From an uncultured Alphaproteobacteria bacterium (GTDB taxonomy: Bacteria > Pseudomonadota > Alphaproteobacteria > HIMB59), in the NCBI GenBank assembly GCA_902518505.1, contig CABYGG010000004.1, positions 1-64,000 on the forward strand: a stretch of 64,000 bases of DNA. The letters are read 5' to 3'. Below the pieces are notes generated by a model. The model worked only from the letters and a program-made list of their open reading frames with translations. It was not told the origin of the DNA and searched no databases. This document shows positions 25,613-35,213 of this stretch, piece after piece. The translations under genes were made by a program, and so were the position numbers. How positions within the stretch are numbered: position 1 is the stretch's first letter; every line of letters begins with the position of its first letter.

Positions 25613-26163
25613 ATATGTTTGAGACCTTTTGCTACATAATTATATCCAGATAACAAAGTAATAATAGCAGCAAGCCATAATGTGACTAAGCCTAAATTCC
25701 AAAGAAAATCATTTAATTCAAAACCTAATCCTATTATGAGAATTGATAAACTAACCATTTGAAATGTAGTTTTATATTTAGCTAGTCTGCTTACTGGCAT
25801 ATCAGTATTTAATTTAGCTAAAAATTCTCTCAAACCTGAAATTGCAATTTCTCTTAATAAAATAATTATAGCTGGAATAACATGAATATCTGCAATTACT
25901 CTTGTGTCTATCAACACTATAATGACAGCTGCTATTAAAAGTTTATCAGCAATAGGATCAAGTAAAGTACCAAGCTTAGATGATTGATTTAATGTTCTGG
26001 CTAAATACCCATCAAAATAATCAGAAATAGAAGATATTATAAAAAGTAAGCCTGCAATAAGAACCACTTTAGAATTATCAGAGAACAGTAAATATAAAAT
26101 TATGGGAATTAAAATAATTCTTACAAAGGTAATAATATTTGGAATAGTATAAATTTTAGCCAT
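25609..26163 (-). CDS. pgsA: CDP-diacylglycerol-glycerol-3-phosphate 3-phosphatidyltransferase
   Basis: Membrane enzyme that makes phosphatidylglycerophosphate for anionic phospholipids. 184 aa with four to five hydrophobic helices and the CDP-alcohol phosphotransferase signature D-x2-D-G-x2-A-R-x8-G-x3-D-x3-D, seen as DYFDGYLARTLNQSSKLGTLLDPIADKLL. N-terminal IPNIITFVRIILIPI is typical. It overlaps uvrC upstream by 8 bp and moaD downstream by 4 bp. Confidence 0.96.
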   Translation of the reverse strand: MAKIYTIPNIITFVRIILIPIILYLLFSDNSKVVLIAGLLFIISSISDYFDGYLARTLNQSSKLGTLLDPIADKLLIAAVIIVLIDTRVIADIHVIPAIIILLREIAISGLREFLAKLNTDMPVSRLAKYKTTFQMVSLSILIIGLGFELNDFLWNLGLVTLWLAAIITLLSGYNYVAKGLKHI

Positions 26164-27958
26164 TTATCTTATCCAATATAGCCTTAATATTTTTCGAATT
26201 TAATCCTTTTATTTGAGTTAACTCATCTTTGTTAGCTTTCTTTAAATTTTGAACACTTCCAAAAAAATTAATTACCCTCATCTTTTTTACTTTCCCAATG
26301 CCAGATATATCATCTAAAAAACTTGTTTTTAGGGAGTCGGACATCCTTTTCATACTATTCTTTTTGGATAATTTGTGAGCCTGATCTCTCATTTTTTGGA
26401 TAAAACCTTCTATTTGAGGGCTATCCTTCAAAGATAGATTTTTTTCACTTAGAGTATGATATCTGTCAAATCTAAAATCTCTTTTAAAACCTTTAGACAC
26501 CCCAATTAACTTTATACTTTCACTAATACCGCTTTCATCAATAATTTCTTGGCAAATTTTCAAATAAGGTTGACCCCCGTCAATAATTATTAAATCTGGT
26601 AAAATTTTATCATCTTTGGAGAAACGAGATTTAAACACCTTTCGCATTAAATCTGCATCACCAAACTTTTTTAAATCATAATCTTTAAATTTATATGTTC
26701 TAGAGTCTTTTATACTAAAACCCTCTTCATTAAACACTACATAGGATGCCACAGCATAGTTGTTACCAAAAAAACTATTATCGTAAGCTTCAACACGTTC
26801 AATTTTGTTATTAATATTAAACCTATTTTTTATTAAAGTTAAAATTTCTTGATTGTTAATAAACTTTTGTTTTTGAAGATTTACTTCTTTATCATTTCTT
26901 TTTGCGGTAAGTTTCGAAATTTTCTGAACACCATTAATTTTGCTACTTTTTAGAAATACATCAATTTTATAATTATCTCTCATAATTGACTTTAATTCAT
27001 AATATCCGTTAATTTTTTTTGAAATTACTATTTTATTAGGTTTAAAGTTCTTTAAATAAAATTGTATAATTAAAGAGGTAAGGTCTATATCATCTTCAAA
27101 CTTTTCAGAATAGTAAATTAAATTCCCGCCAAGATATCGCCCATACCTAATAAAACCAATGTATATTGAGAAATGTTTTTTATCATCAATATGGATATAG
27201 TCATAATTTGTATCTTGAGTACTGATTTTCACTTCCTCTCTAATGATAAAATTTAAAGATTGTATACTATCTCTAAGCTCTGCTGCCTTTTCATAGTTTT
27301 GACTTTCACTAAAATAAACCATTTGTTTTTCTAATTTATCAAATATTTTTTTTTGACCTCCTTGAAAAAACTTAACTGTATCATCAACTTGATTTTTGTA
27401 TTCATTTTGACTAACTTTATTTACGCATGGAGCGGTGCATTGTTTTAAGTCATAAAGTAGGCATGCCCGTTTTCTATTTTTAAACTCTAAGTCACTACAA
27501 CTCCTTAACTTAAAAGATTTCTGCAAGATTTTTATGACTTTGTCTGTTTTTAACGCAGAGGTAAATGGACCAAATACTTTATCTTCATTAGAAAATTCAT
27601 TTCTAAATCTTGTTAGTCTTGGAAAGTTACCTTTAGTAATTTTAATTAATGGAAAGCTTTTATCATCTTTTAAACGAATATTATATCTCGGTGAAAATTT
27701 TTTGATAAGCAAAGCCTCTAATAATAATGCATTTCTTTCAGACTCTGTTAACTCAAAATCAATATTTACTGTTTGTGAAACCATTTTTTGAAGTCTTCTT
27801 GGAAGTTTTGGTAGATTACCATAATTTGATAATCTCCTTTTGATATTAATAGCTTTTCCAATATAGATCGGGTTATCTTTTTTATTTTTAAAAAGGTAAA
27901 CCCCTGAACTTTGAGGTGCGTCTTTTATTCTGTTTTTAAGAATTTCAAGCCCAATCAT
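26156..27958 (-). CDS. uvrC: UvrABC excinuclease subunit C
   Basis: Dual-incision nuclease of nucleotide excision repair. 600 aa: N-terminal GIY-YIG domain (GVYLFKNKKDNPIYIGKA), a cysteine-bearing region (RACLLYDLKQCTAPCVN), the UVR motif at about 205-240 that binds UvrB, the RNase H-like C-terminal nuclease with EAYDNSFFGNNYAVASYVVF and PDLIIIDGG, and tandem helix-hairpin-helix ending in QIKGLNSKNIKAILDKI. The first invariant residues of the second catalytic site (D, then IDGGQPYL, then DxFR replaced by DFRFDRYHTL) fit an active enzyme. uvrB is at 38327. Confidence 0.96.
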   Translation of the reverse strand: MIGLEILKNRIKDAPQSSGVYLFKNKKDNPIYIGKAINIKRRLSNYGNLPKLPRRLQKMVSQTVNIDFELTESERNALLLEALLIKKFSPRYNIRLKDDKSFPLIKITKGNFPRLTRFRNEFSNEDKVFGPFTSALKTDKVIKILQKSFKLRSCSDLEFKNRKRACLLYDLKQCTAPCVNKVSQNEYKNQVDDTVKFFQGGQKKIFDKLEKQMVYFSESQNYEKAAELRDSIQSLNFIIREEVKISTQDTNYDYIHIDDKKHFSIYIGFIRYGRYLGGNLIYYSEKFEDDIDLTSLIIQFYLKNFKPNKIVISKKINGYYELKSIMRDNYKIDVFLKSSKINGVQKISKLTAKRNDKEVNLQKQKFINNQEILTLIKNRFNINNKIERVEAYDNSFFGNNYAVASYVVFNEEGFSIKDSRTYKFKDYDLKKFGDADLMRKVFKSRFSKDDKILPDLIIIDGGQPYLKICQEIIDESGISESIKLIGVSKGFKRDFRFDRYHTLSEKNLSLKDSPQIEGFIQKMRDQAHKLSKKNSMKRMSDSLKTSFLDDISGIGKVKKMRVINFFGSVQNLKKANKDELTQIKGLNSKNIKAILDKING

Positions 27959-28054
27959 AAGTCTATATTACAGACATTTTATAAATCACAAAAAAATTAA
28001 TGAGTTTCTAATCAAAAAATAGATAGTATAAATAACTTAATTATCAATTAAAAC

Positions 28055-28942
28055 ATGGACTGGGATAAACTTAAAATTTTTCATAATGTTGCACTAGATC
28101 TTAATATCTCAGAAGCAGCTAATAAAATGAATATAAGTCATTCATCTATTAGTAGACAGATTAGCTCACTAGAGAGAGATCTGAAGGTATCACTATTTAA
28201 AAGACATGCCAGAGGACTTACATTGACTGAACAAGGTAAAATTTTATTTAAAACAGCACATGATATATTTGGAAAGATAGCTCTAACTGAGTCTCAATTA
28301 ACTTCTTCTAAAGAAAAACCTACAGGCTCACTACACATAGCTGCAACTGTTGCCTTTGGTACCACATGGCTTGCCCCAAGAATAGCAAAATTTTCAAACT
28401 CATATCCTGATATTGATATTTCTATAAGAATTGAAAATAAATATACAGACCTTTCCTTAGGTGAGGCTGATGTAGCTTTACGATTAAAAGAGCCTACACA
28501 AATGGATTTAATTCGTTTTCCTTTGTATGAGTTTCAATTTAAAATTTACTCCTCACCAGAATACATTGAAAAATTTGGTATACCAAAAAGTGTGAGTGAT
28601 TTATCAAAACATACAATAATTGCTTTTGGTCATGATGTTGAGCCATCTATACCCGATGTAAACTGTATTTTGGATTTAATTCCTAAATCAAAAAAACCCA
28701 AGACCATTTATATATCTAATATGTATGGAGTTATGAGAGCTATTGGAGGAGGAGCGGGCATTGGTGCCTTACCAGAATATATGAAAATATCTAATAACAA
28801 TCTTGTTCCTATTTTACCTAATGCAAATACTCCAAAGACAATTATTTATTTTACTTATCCTCCTGAATTGAAGGGTTCTAAAAAAATTGAAGCCCTCAGA
28901 GATTTTTTAGTGAGAGAAGTAAATAAAGAAAAAAAAGTTTAG
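28055..28942 (+). CDS. LysR-family transcriptional regulator
   Basis: 295-residue LysR protein: N-terminal HTH (DWDKLKIFHNVALDLNISEAANKMNISHSSISRQISSLERDL), then a periplasmic-binding-like effector domain (GSLHIAATVAFGTTWLAPRIAKF). Target and effector are unknown. It is divergent from uvrC across 96 bp. A TATAAA box at about 28027-28032 and an inverted repeat TTAATT-ATC-AATTAA (28037-28051) precede the start. Its stop interlocks with the zinc-finger gene (TTAG). Confidence 0.92.
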   Translation: MDWDKLKIFHNVALDLNISEAANKMNISHSSISRQISSLERDLKVSLFKRHARGLTLTEQGKILFKTAHDIFGKIALTESQLTSSKEKPTGSLHIAATVAFGTTWLAPRIAKFSNSYPDIDISIRIENKYTDLSLGEADVALRLKEPTQMDLIRFPLYEFQFKIYSSPEYIEKFGIPKSVSDLSKHTIIAFGHDVEPSIPDVNCILDLIPKSKKPKTIYISNMYGVMRAIGGGAGIGALPEYMKISNNNLVPILPNANTPKTIIYFTYPPELKGSKKIEALRDFLVREVNKEKKV

Positions 28943-29115
28943 TCCTTTTTTATAAATTTTTTATTACAATAGTTACACACAATTTCTTTTTTTTTACCAA
29001 ATTTAAAATAAACAGCTGGATGACCTAAATCACCACTTCCACCATCGCACATTACTATATCAGTATTTTTTGAAACATATTCGATGGGGTCTGTTATTTT
29101 GTTTTGATCGCTCAT
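28939..29115 (-). CDS. NDUFS6-like zinc-finger protein (zf-CHCC family)
   Basis: 58-residue protein. The pattern Cys23-x8-His32-x14-Cys47-x2-Cys50 within CDGGSGDLGHPAVYF and EIVCNYCNKKF is the zf-CHCC signature of the bacterial relatives of the mitochondrial complex I subunit NDUFS6. The ATG (29113-29115) overlaps the htpG stop as ATGA, so translation is coupled to htpG. The 3' end shares TTAG with the LysR gene. A role in NADH dehydrogenase is suggested by the mitochondrial homologue only; no nuo genes lie in the window. Confidence 0.88.
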   Translation of the reverse strand: MSDQNKITDPIEYVSKNTDIVMCDGGSGDLGHPAVYFKFGKKKEIVCNYCNKKFIKKD

Positions 29116-30974
29116 AACGAAACGAGTTCTGAGACTAAATTCGTATATTTTTTTGGGTCGTCAAGGCTTTCACCCTCCATTAGCTTTGCGTGGTCATAAA
29201 GAATTTCACAGAATTTGTCTTTTTGATTTTTATCTAAAGATTTTAATTTATTAACTAATTCATGATTAATATTTATTTCTAAAATTCTTTTTTCATCAGA
29301 AATATTTTGATTATTAGCGGCCATCAGTTTTTTTAAATGCATATCCATATCATTCTCATCAGCTACTAAACATGAAGCACTTGTAGTTAGTCTTTTAGAA
29401 ATCTTTACATCTTTAACTTTATCTTTCAGATTGTCTTTTAAAAATCCAACAAAATCTTTGTCTTCCTTTGGCTCTTCTTTGTCTTTTTTTGACTCTTTTT
29501 TATCCTCAATATCTATTTCACCTTTAGTAATAGATGTAAATTCATAATCTTTGAATTTCATTTTCATTGGCATCCAGAATTCGTCAACTGGATCCGAAAT
29601 TAACAAAACATTTATTTTTTTATTTTTAAATAGTTCCATTTGAGGGCTATTAATAAGGTTTTCCTTGTTTTCACCTGATATATAATAGATTTTCTTTTTA
29701 TCATTTGAAAAATCAGTTACGTATTGATCTAATGTTATCATCTCCTCTCTCTCAGAGCAGTTAAATGTTGAAAACTCAAATATTTGATCATGAAAGTCAT
29801 TAAACTCATAAAGTCCCTCTTTTACAACAGGTCCAAAATTCTTCCAAAAATCTTTAAAATCATCTGGTTTCTTTTTTTTTAATTCTAGAATTTCTTTTAG
29901 AACTCTTTTTGTAATAGCAGTAGATATTTTATTAATTACGGCATTATTTTGTAAAATTTCTCTTGAGATATTTAAACTAAGATCTTCTGTGTCTACAACA
30001 CCTGGCACAAATCTAAGCCAAGCTGGAATTAATGCATCTAACTTATCAGAAATAAATACTTTATTAACATATAGCTTTAACTTGTTTTTGCGATCTGGAT
30101 GGTAAAGATCTTGAGGCTGCGATTTTGGTAAATATAAGAGGGCAGTATAATTTACAACTCCCTCAGCTTTAAAGTGAATAGTTGTTAAAGGCTCATCATA
30201 ATAGTTTGAAACTTGATTATAAAAAGATTTGTAGTCATCTATTTTAATTTTTGATTTATCTTTTAGCCAAATGGCTTCAGCAGAGTTTACTTGTTCTTCA
30301 GTTTTATCATCTTTTTTCTTATCATTTTTATCTTCTTCGGATGTTACAAAAATGGGGAAAGGAACAAAATCAGAATACTTTTTTATTATTTCTTCTAATT
30401 TATATTTACTTAAAAACTCTTTCTCATCCTTCTTAATTGATAAAGTAATTTCAGTTCCAATTTCATTGTATTCCGTTTCCTCAATTGAAAATGTACCTTT
30501 ACCATCTGAAGTCCAAAGGTAACCACTGGATGAGTCATATTTTTTTGATCTTACTACTACTTGATCTGAAACCATAAATGATGAATAGAAACCAACTCCA
30601 AATTTACCAATTTGATTGATATCTCCCTTTTTATCACCCATCTTTTTAATAAACTCTTCTGTGCCAGATTTAGCTATTGTGCCTAAATTTGATTGCATAT
30701 CTTTATTATCCATGCCAATCCCATTATCTTTTATTGAGATAGTTTTATTTTTTTCATTAAGATGAATTCGAATTTGGAATTTATTTGTTTTAGGAGCTTT
30801 GGAGTCAGTCTGGCTAACATATCTAAGCTTTTCGCATGCATCTGATGAATTTGATATTAATTCACGTAAAAATATTTCCTTTTCGGTATAGAGTGAATTA
30901 GCAACTATATCTAGGAGCTTTGATACTTCAGTTTCAAATTTTAAAGTTTTCTTTTCCGCTTGTTGTTTAGTCAT
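29112..30974 (-). CDS. htpG: Molecular chaperone HtpG (Hsp90)
   Basis: 620-residue ATP-dependent chaperone. The N-terminal GHKL ATPase domain has FLRELISNSSDACEKLRY, IKDNGIGMDN, IGKFGVGFYSSFMV and GTEITLSI. The middle domain includes LPAWLRFVPGVVDTEDLSLNISRE-type sequence (here LIPAWLRFVPGVVDTEDL), and a C-terminal dimerisation domain follows. The linker at about 490-500 is lysine/aspartate/glutamate rich. Starts 27 bp from the divergent aminopeptidase. Confidence 0.97.
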   Translation of the reverse strand: MTKQQAEKKTLKFETEVSKLLDIVANSLYTEKEIFLRELISNSSDACEKLRYVSQTDSKAPKTNKFQIRIHLNEKNKTISIKDNGIGMDNKDMQSNLGTIAKSGTEEFIKKMGDKKGDINQIGKFGVGFYSSFMVSDQVVVRSKKYDSSSGYLWTSDGKGTFSIEETEYNEIGTEITLSIKKDEKEFLSKYKLEEIIKKYSDFVPFPIFVTSEEDKNDKKKDDKTEEQVNSAEAIWLKDKSKIKIDDYKSFYNQVSNYYDEPLTTIHFKAEGVVNYTALLYLPKSQPQDLYHPDRKNKLKLYVNKVFISDKLDALIPAWLRFVPGVVDTEDLSLNISREILQNNAVINKISTAITKRVLKEILELKKKKPDDFKDFWKNFGPVVKEGLYEFNDFHDQIFEFSTFNCSEREEMITLDQYVTDFSNDKKKIYYISGENKENLINSPQMELFKNKKINVLLISDPVDEFWMPMKMKFKDYEFTSITKGEIDIEDKKESKKDKEEPKEDKDFVGFLKDNLKDKVKDVKISKRLTTSASCLVADENDMDMHLKKLMAANNQNISDEKRILEININHELVNKLKSLDKNQKDKFCEILYDHAKLMEGESLDDPKKYTNLVSELVSL

Positions 30975-31001
30975 TTTTTTTTAATATCCTTATTATAAGC
31001 A

Positions 31002-32342
31002 ATGTTTACCAATGATAATACTGAGTGTTCTACAAAAATATCTATCATTTCACAAAGTAAATTTGATAAATGGTTGTTAACACAATCATCTTTTACTAAA
31101 AATTGGGCTTTATCTAATAATTTCAAGGCAGAATCGGGAAAAATTCTCAAAATTCCCTATGAGGACGGAAGATTGAAAGAGGTCATATTAGGAGAGGGTG
31201 CAGATAAAAACCTAGAGGCAATTAGTGCTTTTTCTGCGTCTAACATTGGTAACTATTATATTTCTACTAAATTTGCAAAATCTAAGGAGTCTGAAATATA
31301 CAAAGCATGGGCTTGGGGCAACTATAAGTATCAGTCTAAATCCAAAAAAATTTTATTATACGTAAAGGAACAAAAGGAATTAGAGTTTTTAACTTTTTAC
31401 TCAGATTGTATAAATTTTTCAAGAGACTTGATAAATAGCCCTGCAAATAAATTAGACCCATCAATTTATTACTCAAAAATTAAAAATAATAATTTGTTTA
31501 AAAGTTTTAATTTTATTGATTACACTGAAAAAGAAATAAATTCGAATTTTCCTTTGACATGTGCTGTTGGTAAATCTTCCTCTTCAAAACCAAAAGTGAT
31601 TGAAATAACAAATCGAAAACTTTCAAAAAAAGATAAACCATTGGTTATTATTGGAAAAGGCATTACATTTGACACAGGTGGTGTAAACATAAAACCAGGT
31701 ACTTCAATGAGAAATATGAAAAAAGATATGGGAGGATCTGCTATCGCTATATCATTATTTTTGTTAGCAAATTATTTTTTGAAAAATACTAAAATTGTTT
31801 TAATTGCCCCAATTGCTGAAAATGCAATATCATCAAAATCGATGAGACCTGGTGATGTATATTCATCTGTATCAGGAAAGTCTGTCGAAATTGCTCATAC
31901 AGATGCTGAGGGAAGACTTTTGTTAGCAGATGCAATAGAAAAAGCATCTTCTTATAACCCATGTATGATTATTGATTTTGCAACGCTTACAGGAGCAGCA
32001 AGAGTAGCTCTGGGTGAAGACCTTCCTGCTTATTTTTGTAATAATGAAACATTTGCAAAAAAAATTGAAAATTTAAATAAAGAAAAATTGAGATGTTGGA
32101 GATTACCCTTGTACTCTCCTTACTTGTTTAAAATTAAATCTCAAGTAGCAGATCTTAGTAATGCATCTTTAGATGGTATGGCTGGTTCTATTACGGCAGC
32201 ACTTTTTCTTCAAGAATTTTTAAAATCTCCCAATATACCTTGGTTTCACTTTGACACCTTTGCTTGGTCTCAAGACTCCAAAGGAGCTGCATTACAGGGA
32301 TTAGATATAATGAGTGATTTTTTAAGGAAAAATTTTAATTAG
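31002..32342 (+). CDS. pepA: Leucyl aminopeptidase family protein (M17)
   Basis: Di-metal aminopeptidase that removes N-terminal residues from peptides. The catalytic domain is clear: VIIGKGITFDTGGVNIKPG with the metal-binding Asp, KKDMGGSAIAI with Lys, and the family signature NTDAEGRLxLxD seen as AHTDAEGRLLLADAI; FATLTGAARVALG follows. 446 aa, with a short diverged N-terminal domain, closer to the alphaproteobacterial short M17 form than to E. coli PepA (503 aa). Its last base is the first of the next gene's GTG start. Confidence 0.93.
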   Translation: MFTNDNTECSTKISIISQSKFDKWLLTQSSFTKNWALSNNFKAESGKILKIPYEDGRLKEVILGEGADKNLEAISAFSASNIGNYYISTKFAKSKESEIYKAWAWGNYKYQSKSKKILLYVKEQKELEFLTFYSDCINFSRDLINSPANKLDPSIYYSKIKNNNLFKSFNFIDYTEKEINSNFPLTCAVGKSSSSKPKVIEITNRKLSKKDKPLVIIGKGITFDTGGVNIKPGTSMRNMKKDMGGSAIAISLFLLANYFLKNTKIVLIAPIAENAISSKSMRPGDVYSSVSGKSVEIAHTDAEGRLLLADAIEKASSYNPCMIIDFATLTGAARVALGEDLPAYFCNNETFAKKIENLNKEKLRCWRLPLYSPYLFKIKSQVADLSNASLDGMAGSITAALFLQEFLKSPNIPWFHFDTFAWSQDSKGAALQGLDIMSDFLRKNFN

Positions 32343-32926
32343 TGAAGTACTTACTGATATTTTTTCTATTATTATCAGGTTGTATTACAACCGATAGGTC
32401 TTTTAATACAGCAAATATTTGCGATATTTTTAAAACAAATCCTAAATGGAAATCATATGCAGAAAAAACAAAAGAAAAATGGGGAGTTCCAGTTAGTTTG
32501 CAATTAAGCTTTATTAAACAAGAGTCCTCTTTTGAAAGAACTGCAAGGCCACCGAGGAAAAAAGTATTGGGTTTTATACCTGGTTTAAGGCCATCAAGCG
32601 CTTATGGTTACAGTCAGGCCTTAGATGGGACATGGGAGGAGTATAAAGTTTTAACAAAAAACTATAATGCCGATAGAAAAAATTTTAGAGATGCTAGTGA
32701 TTTTATAGGTTGGTATGTTGATGGAAGTTACCGTCTGTTGAAAATTGATAAAAGTGATGTTTACAATCATTACCTTGCTTATCATGAGGGCAAGGGTGGG
32801 TATCAAAAAAAATCTTATAACAAAAAAAAATGGCTTTTAGAGGTGGCAAAAAAAGTAGAACGTCAAGCTAAAGATTATTCTAATCAAATAACAAAATGTA
32901 ATTTTCATAAAAATAGTGTGTTTTAA
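32342..32926 (+). CDS. Lipoprotein with transglycosylase SLT-like domain
   Basis: 194-residue predicted lipoprotein: signal sequence MKYLLIFFLLLSGC with a lipobox (LLSGC, Cys14). The rest resembles lysozyme-like SLT domains: LQLSFIKQESSFERTA with the presumed catalytic Glu, SAYGYSQALDGTWEEY, and YLAYHEGKGGY in place of the usual Y(N)AG. It is probably a peptidoglycan lytic enzyme at the outer membrane. GTG start at 32342, overlapping the aminopeptidase stop by one base; gshA starts immediately after its stop. Confidence 0.82.
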   Translation: MKYLLIFFLLLSGCITTDRSFNTANICDIFKTNPKWKSYAEKTKEKWGVPVSLQLSFIKQESSFERTARPPRKKVLGFIPGLRPSSAYGYSQALDGTWEEYKVLTKNYNADRKNFRDASDFIGWYVDGSYRLLKIDKSDVYNHYLAYHEGKGGYQKKSYNKKKWLLEVAKKVERQAKDYSNQITKCNFHKNSVF

Positions 32927-34261
32927 TTGTTACAAAAATCAGATCTTATAAATTATTTCTACTCCAATTTTACTGATCCTGAGTATAAAGGCATTGGAAC
33001 TGAACATGAAAAATTTATCTTTTATAAAGATAATAAAAGATTTCAATTTGATGGAGAGGTAAGTATACAAAATTTATTTCAATTTTTCTTATCAAAGGGT
33101 TGGCAAAAAAAAGAATACAATAGTTTCAATCAATTAATATCTTTGTCTAAAAATGGTGCTAGCATTACTTTAGAGCCAGGTTGTCAATTAGAATTATCTG
33201 GTAAAATTTTAAAGAATGTTCATCAAACATGTACCGAGTCTTATGAACATTTAAGAGAATTAAAAGAATATGCCGAATTGAATGAATTATGCATTTTAGG
33301 ACTAGGATTTGATCCAATAAGTAAATTAGAGGATTTAACTTTTATTCCAAAAGAGCGTTATAAAATTATGAGTGAATACATGCCTAAAGTTGGCTCAAGA
33401 GGATTAGATATGATGACCCGAACATGTACTGTTCAAGCAAATTTAGATTATTTTAATGAAACAGATCTAATTAAAAAATTTGTTGTTTCTAATAGAATTC
33501 AACCAATAGTTATGGGTATATTTTGTAATTCGCCCTTTCGTGAGTCGAAATATAATAATTTAGTGAGTAATCGAATTTATACATGGCAAGACACTGATGA
33601 TCAAAGATGTGGAATAAAAAGATCATTTCTGAACAAGAATTTTTCTATTGAGGAGTATGTTGACTTTGTTTTAGAAGTAAAAAACTATTTTTTAAAGATA
33701 AATGGAAAACAATATGACACAACAGATTATACTTTTAATGAATTGTTAACTAAAAACACCGCAAATAAAGATCTTTCAAATTACAACATATCAATACAAG
33801 ATTGGATAAATCATCTCTCCACAATTTTTACAGAGGTAAGATTAAAGTCATATATAGAACTTAGAGGTGCAGACGCTGGGAAATGGGAAATGATTTGCGC
33901 TCTTCCATCATTTTGGGTTGGCATACTTTATGATGATGAAAATCTTGAACATCTGTGGAAAGAGACAAGTTCTTGGCAAGAGAATGATATTTTAAATTTG
34001 TATCTAGAGGTCCCTTACAAAGGACTTAACAGTAACTTTATTAATTCGCCTTTATATGAACATGGTAAAAACCTTCTTAACCTCGCTAAAAAGGGATTAG
34101 AAAAAAGAGGTTATCTAAATTCTGAAGGAAGAGATGAAAGTATTCATCTTGAAAAATTATATAATATTGTTGAAAAACAAAAAAATCCCGCAGATTTGTT
34201 AATTGAAGAGTTTAAGGATAAAAAAGATATATTATCATTATTAAATAATACCTATTATTAA
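32927..34261 (+). CDS. gshA: Glutamate-cysteine ligase, alphaproteobacterial/plant type
   Basis: First enzyme of glutathione synthesis, joining the Glu gamma-carboxyl to Cys. 444 aa with IGTEHEKFIF near the N-terminus, ITLEPGCQLELSG, LGLGFDPIS, MTRTCTVQANLDY and YIELRGADAGKW, which are the blocks of the GCS2 family member found in alphaproteobacteria and plants, not of the E. coli form. The start is the TTG directly after the preceding stop. gshB follows 7 bp downstream. Confidence 0.94.
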   Translation: MLQKSDLINYFYSNFTDPEYKGIGTEHEKFIFYKDNKRFQFDGEVSIQNLFQFFLSKGWQKKEYNSFNQLISLSKNGASITLEPGCQLELSGKILKNVHQTCTESYEHLRELKEYAELNELCILGLGFDPISKLEDLTFIPKERYKIMSEYMPKVGSRGLDMMTRTCTVQANLDYFNETDLIKKFVVSNRIQPIVMGIFCNSPFRESKYNNLVSNRIYTWQDTDDQRCGIKRSFLNKNFSIEEYVDFVLEVKNYFLKINGKQYDTTDYTFNELLTKNTANKDLSNYNISIQDWINHLSTIFTEVRLKSYIELRGADAGKWEMICALPSFWVGILYDDENLEHLWKETSSWQENDILNLYLEVPYKGLNSNFINSPLYEHGKNLLNLAKKGLEKRGYLNSEGRDESIHLEKLYNIVEKQKNPADLLIEEFKDKKDILSLLNNTYY

Positions 34262-34268
34262 ATTTGCT

Positions 34269-35213
34269 ATGAAATTTCTTTTTCAAATGGATGATCCCAA
34301 AAAAATAAATATTAACGAGGACTCTACTTATATGTTAATCAAGGAGTCTTTAAATAGAGGTATAGATTGTTATTACAATGATCCAAGATGGGTATTTAGC
34401 GAAATTAATATTGTTAATAAAATTAAATCTAACGTTTCTAGATTAAGTTTGAAAAAAAATAATCAGCTTTCGTATCAAAGAAAGATCCTAAAAGAAATTG
34501 ATTTAGAACAAATGAATGCCATTTTTATTCGACAAGATCCACCCTTCGATTTAAATTATATTTCTAACACCTACTTATTAGATCAATTAAAAAAACCTTT
34601 AATTTTAAATAATTCAAAAGAGATTAGGAACTTCCCAGAAAAACATATTATGATGAACTTCCCAGAATTAACTCCCCCGACGTTAATATCATCAAATATA
34701 GAAGCCATCATAAAGTTTATAAAGAAGAATAAAGAGGTTATTATAAAACCCGCTTATGGAAATGGGGGATTAGGAATTCAAAAAATTAGCCATAATAAGA
34801 CTAATCTCAATACGTTCTTAAAAAATTACATAAAAAAATTTTCGAATTGCCCAGTAATTATTCAAAGATTCCTTAAAAATTTCAAAAAAGGAGATAAAAG
34901 AATTATTCTCATAAACGGGGACATTGCTGGAGCTGTATTAAGAGTGCCTAGAACTAATAGCATAAAGGCAAATTTTCATGCAGGCGGAAGGGCAGTAGAA
35001 ACCAATATCACTGATAAAGAAAAGTACATTTGTAAAAAAATAAAATCATTTTTGGTGAAAAAAAAATTATTTTTTGTTGGTATTGATGTTATAGATGGCT
35101 ATTTAACAGAAATAAATATTACATCTCCTACTGGAATTCAAGAAATCAATAGATTAAATAAAAGTAAGATTGAAAAAGATATTATCGATTTTGTTTTAAG
35201 ATCACTGAAGTAA
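34269..35213 (+). CDS. gshB: Glutathione synthetase
   Basis: ATP-grasp ligase that adds glycine to gamma-glutamylcysteine. 314 aa, matching E. coli GshB: KFLFQMDDPKKININEDSTYML at the N-terminus, FIRQDPPFDLNYI, VIIKPAYGNGGLGI, QRFLKNFKKGDKRIILINGDI, RAVETNITDKE (usual RVETxLT) and the metal-binding ITSPTGIQEI. With gshA upstream this is a complete glutathione pathway. It ends with a 12-bp convergent overlap with the AsmA-like gene. Confidence 0.95.
   Translation: MKFLFQMDDPKKININEDSTYMLIKESLNRGIDCYYNDPRWVFSEINIVNKIKSNVSRLSLKKNNQLSYQRKILKEIDLEQMNAIFIRQDPPFDLNYISNTYLLDQLKKPLILNNSKEIRNFPEKHIMMNFPELTPPTLISSNIEAIIKFIKKNKEVIIKPAYGNGGLGIQKISHNKTNLNTFLKNYIKKFSNCPVIIQRFLKNFKKGDKRIILINGDIAGAVLRVPRTNSIKANFHAGGRAVETNITDKEKYICKKIKSFLVKKKLFFVGIDVIDGYLTEINITSPTGIQEINRLNKSKIEKDIIDFVLRSLK

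Noticed and set aside
30251..30522. Open frames opposite htpG
   Set aside because: They are complements of the charged, well-conserved HtpG coding region and have no homology or start signals.
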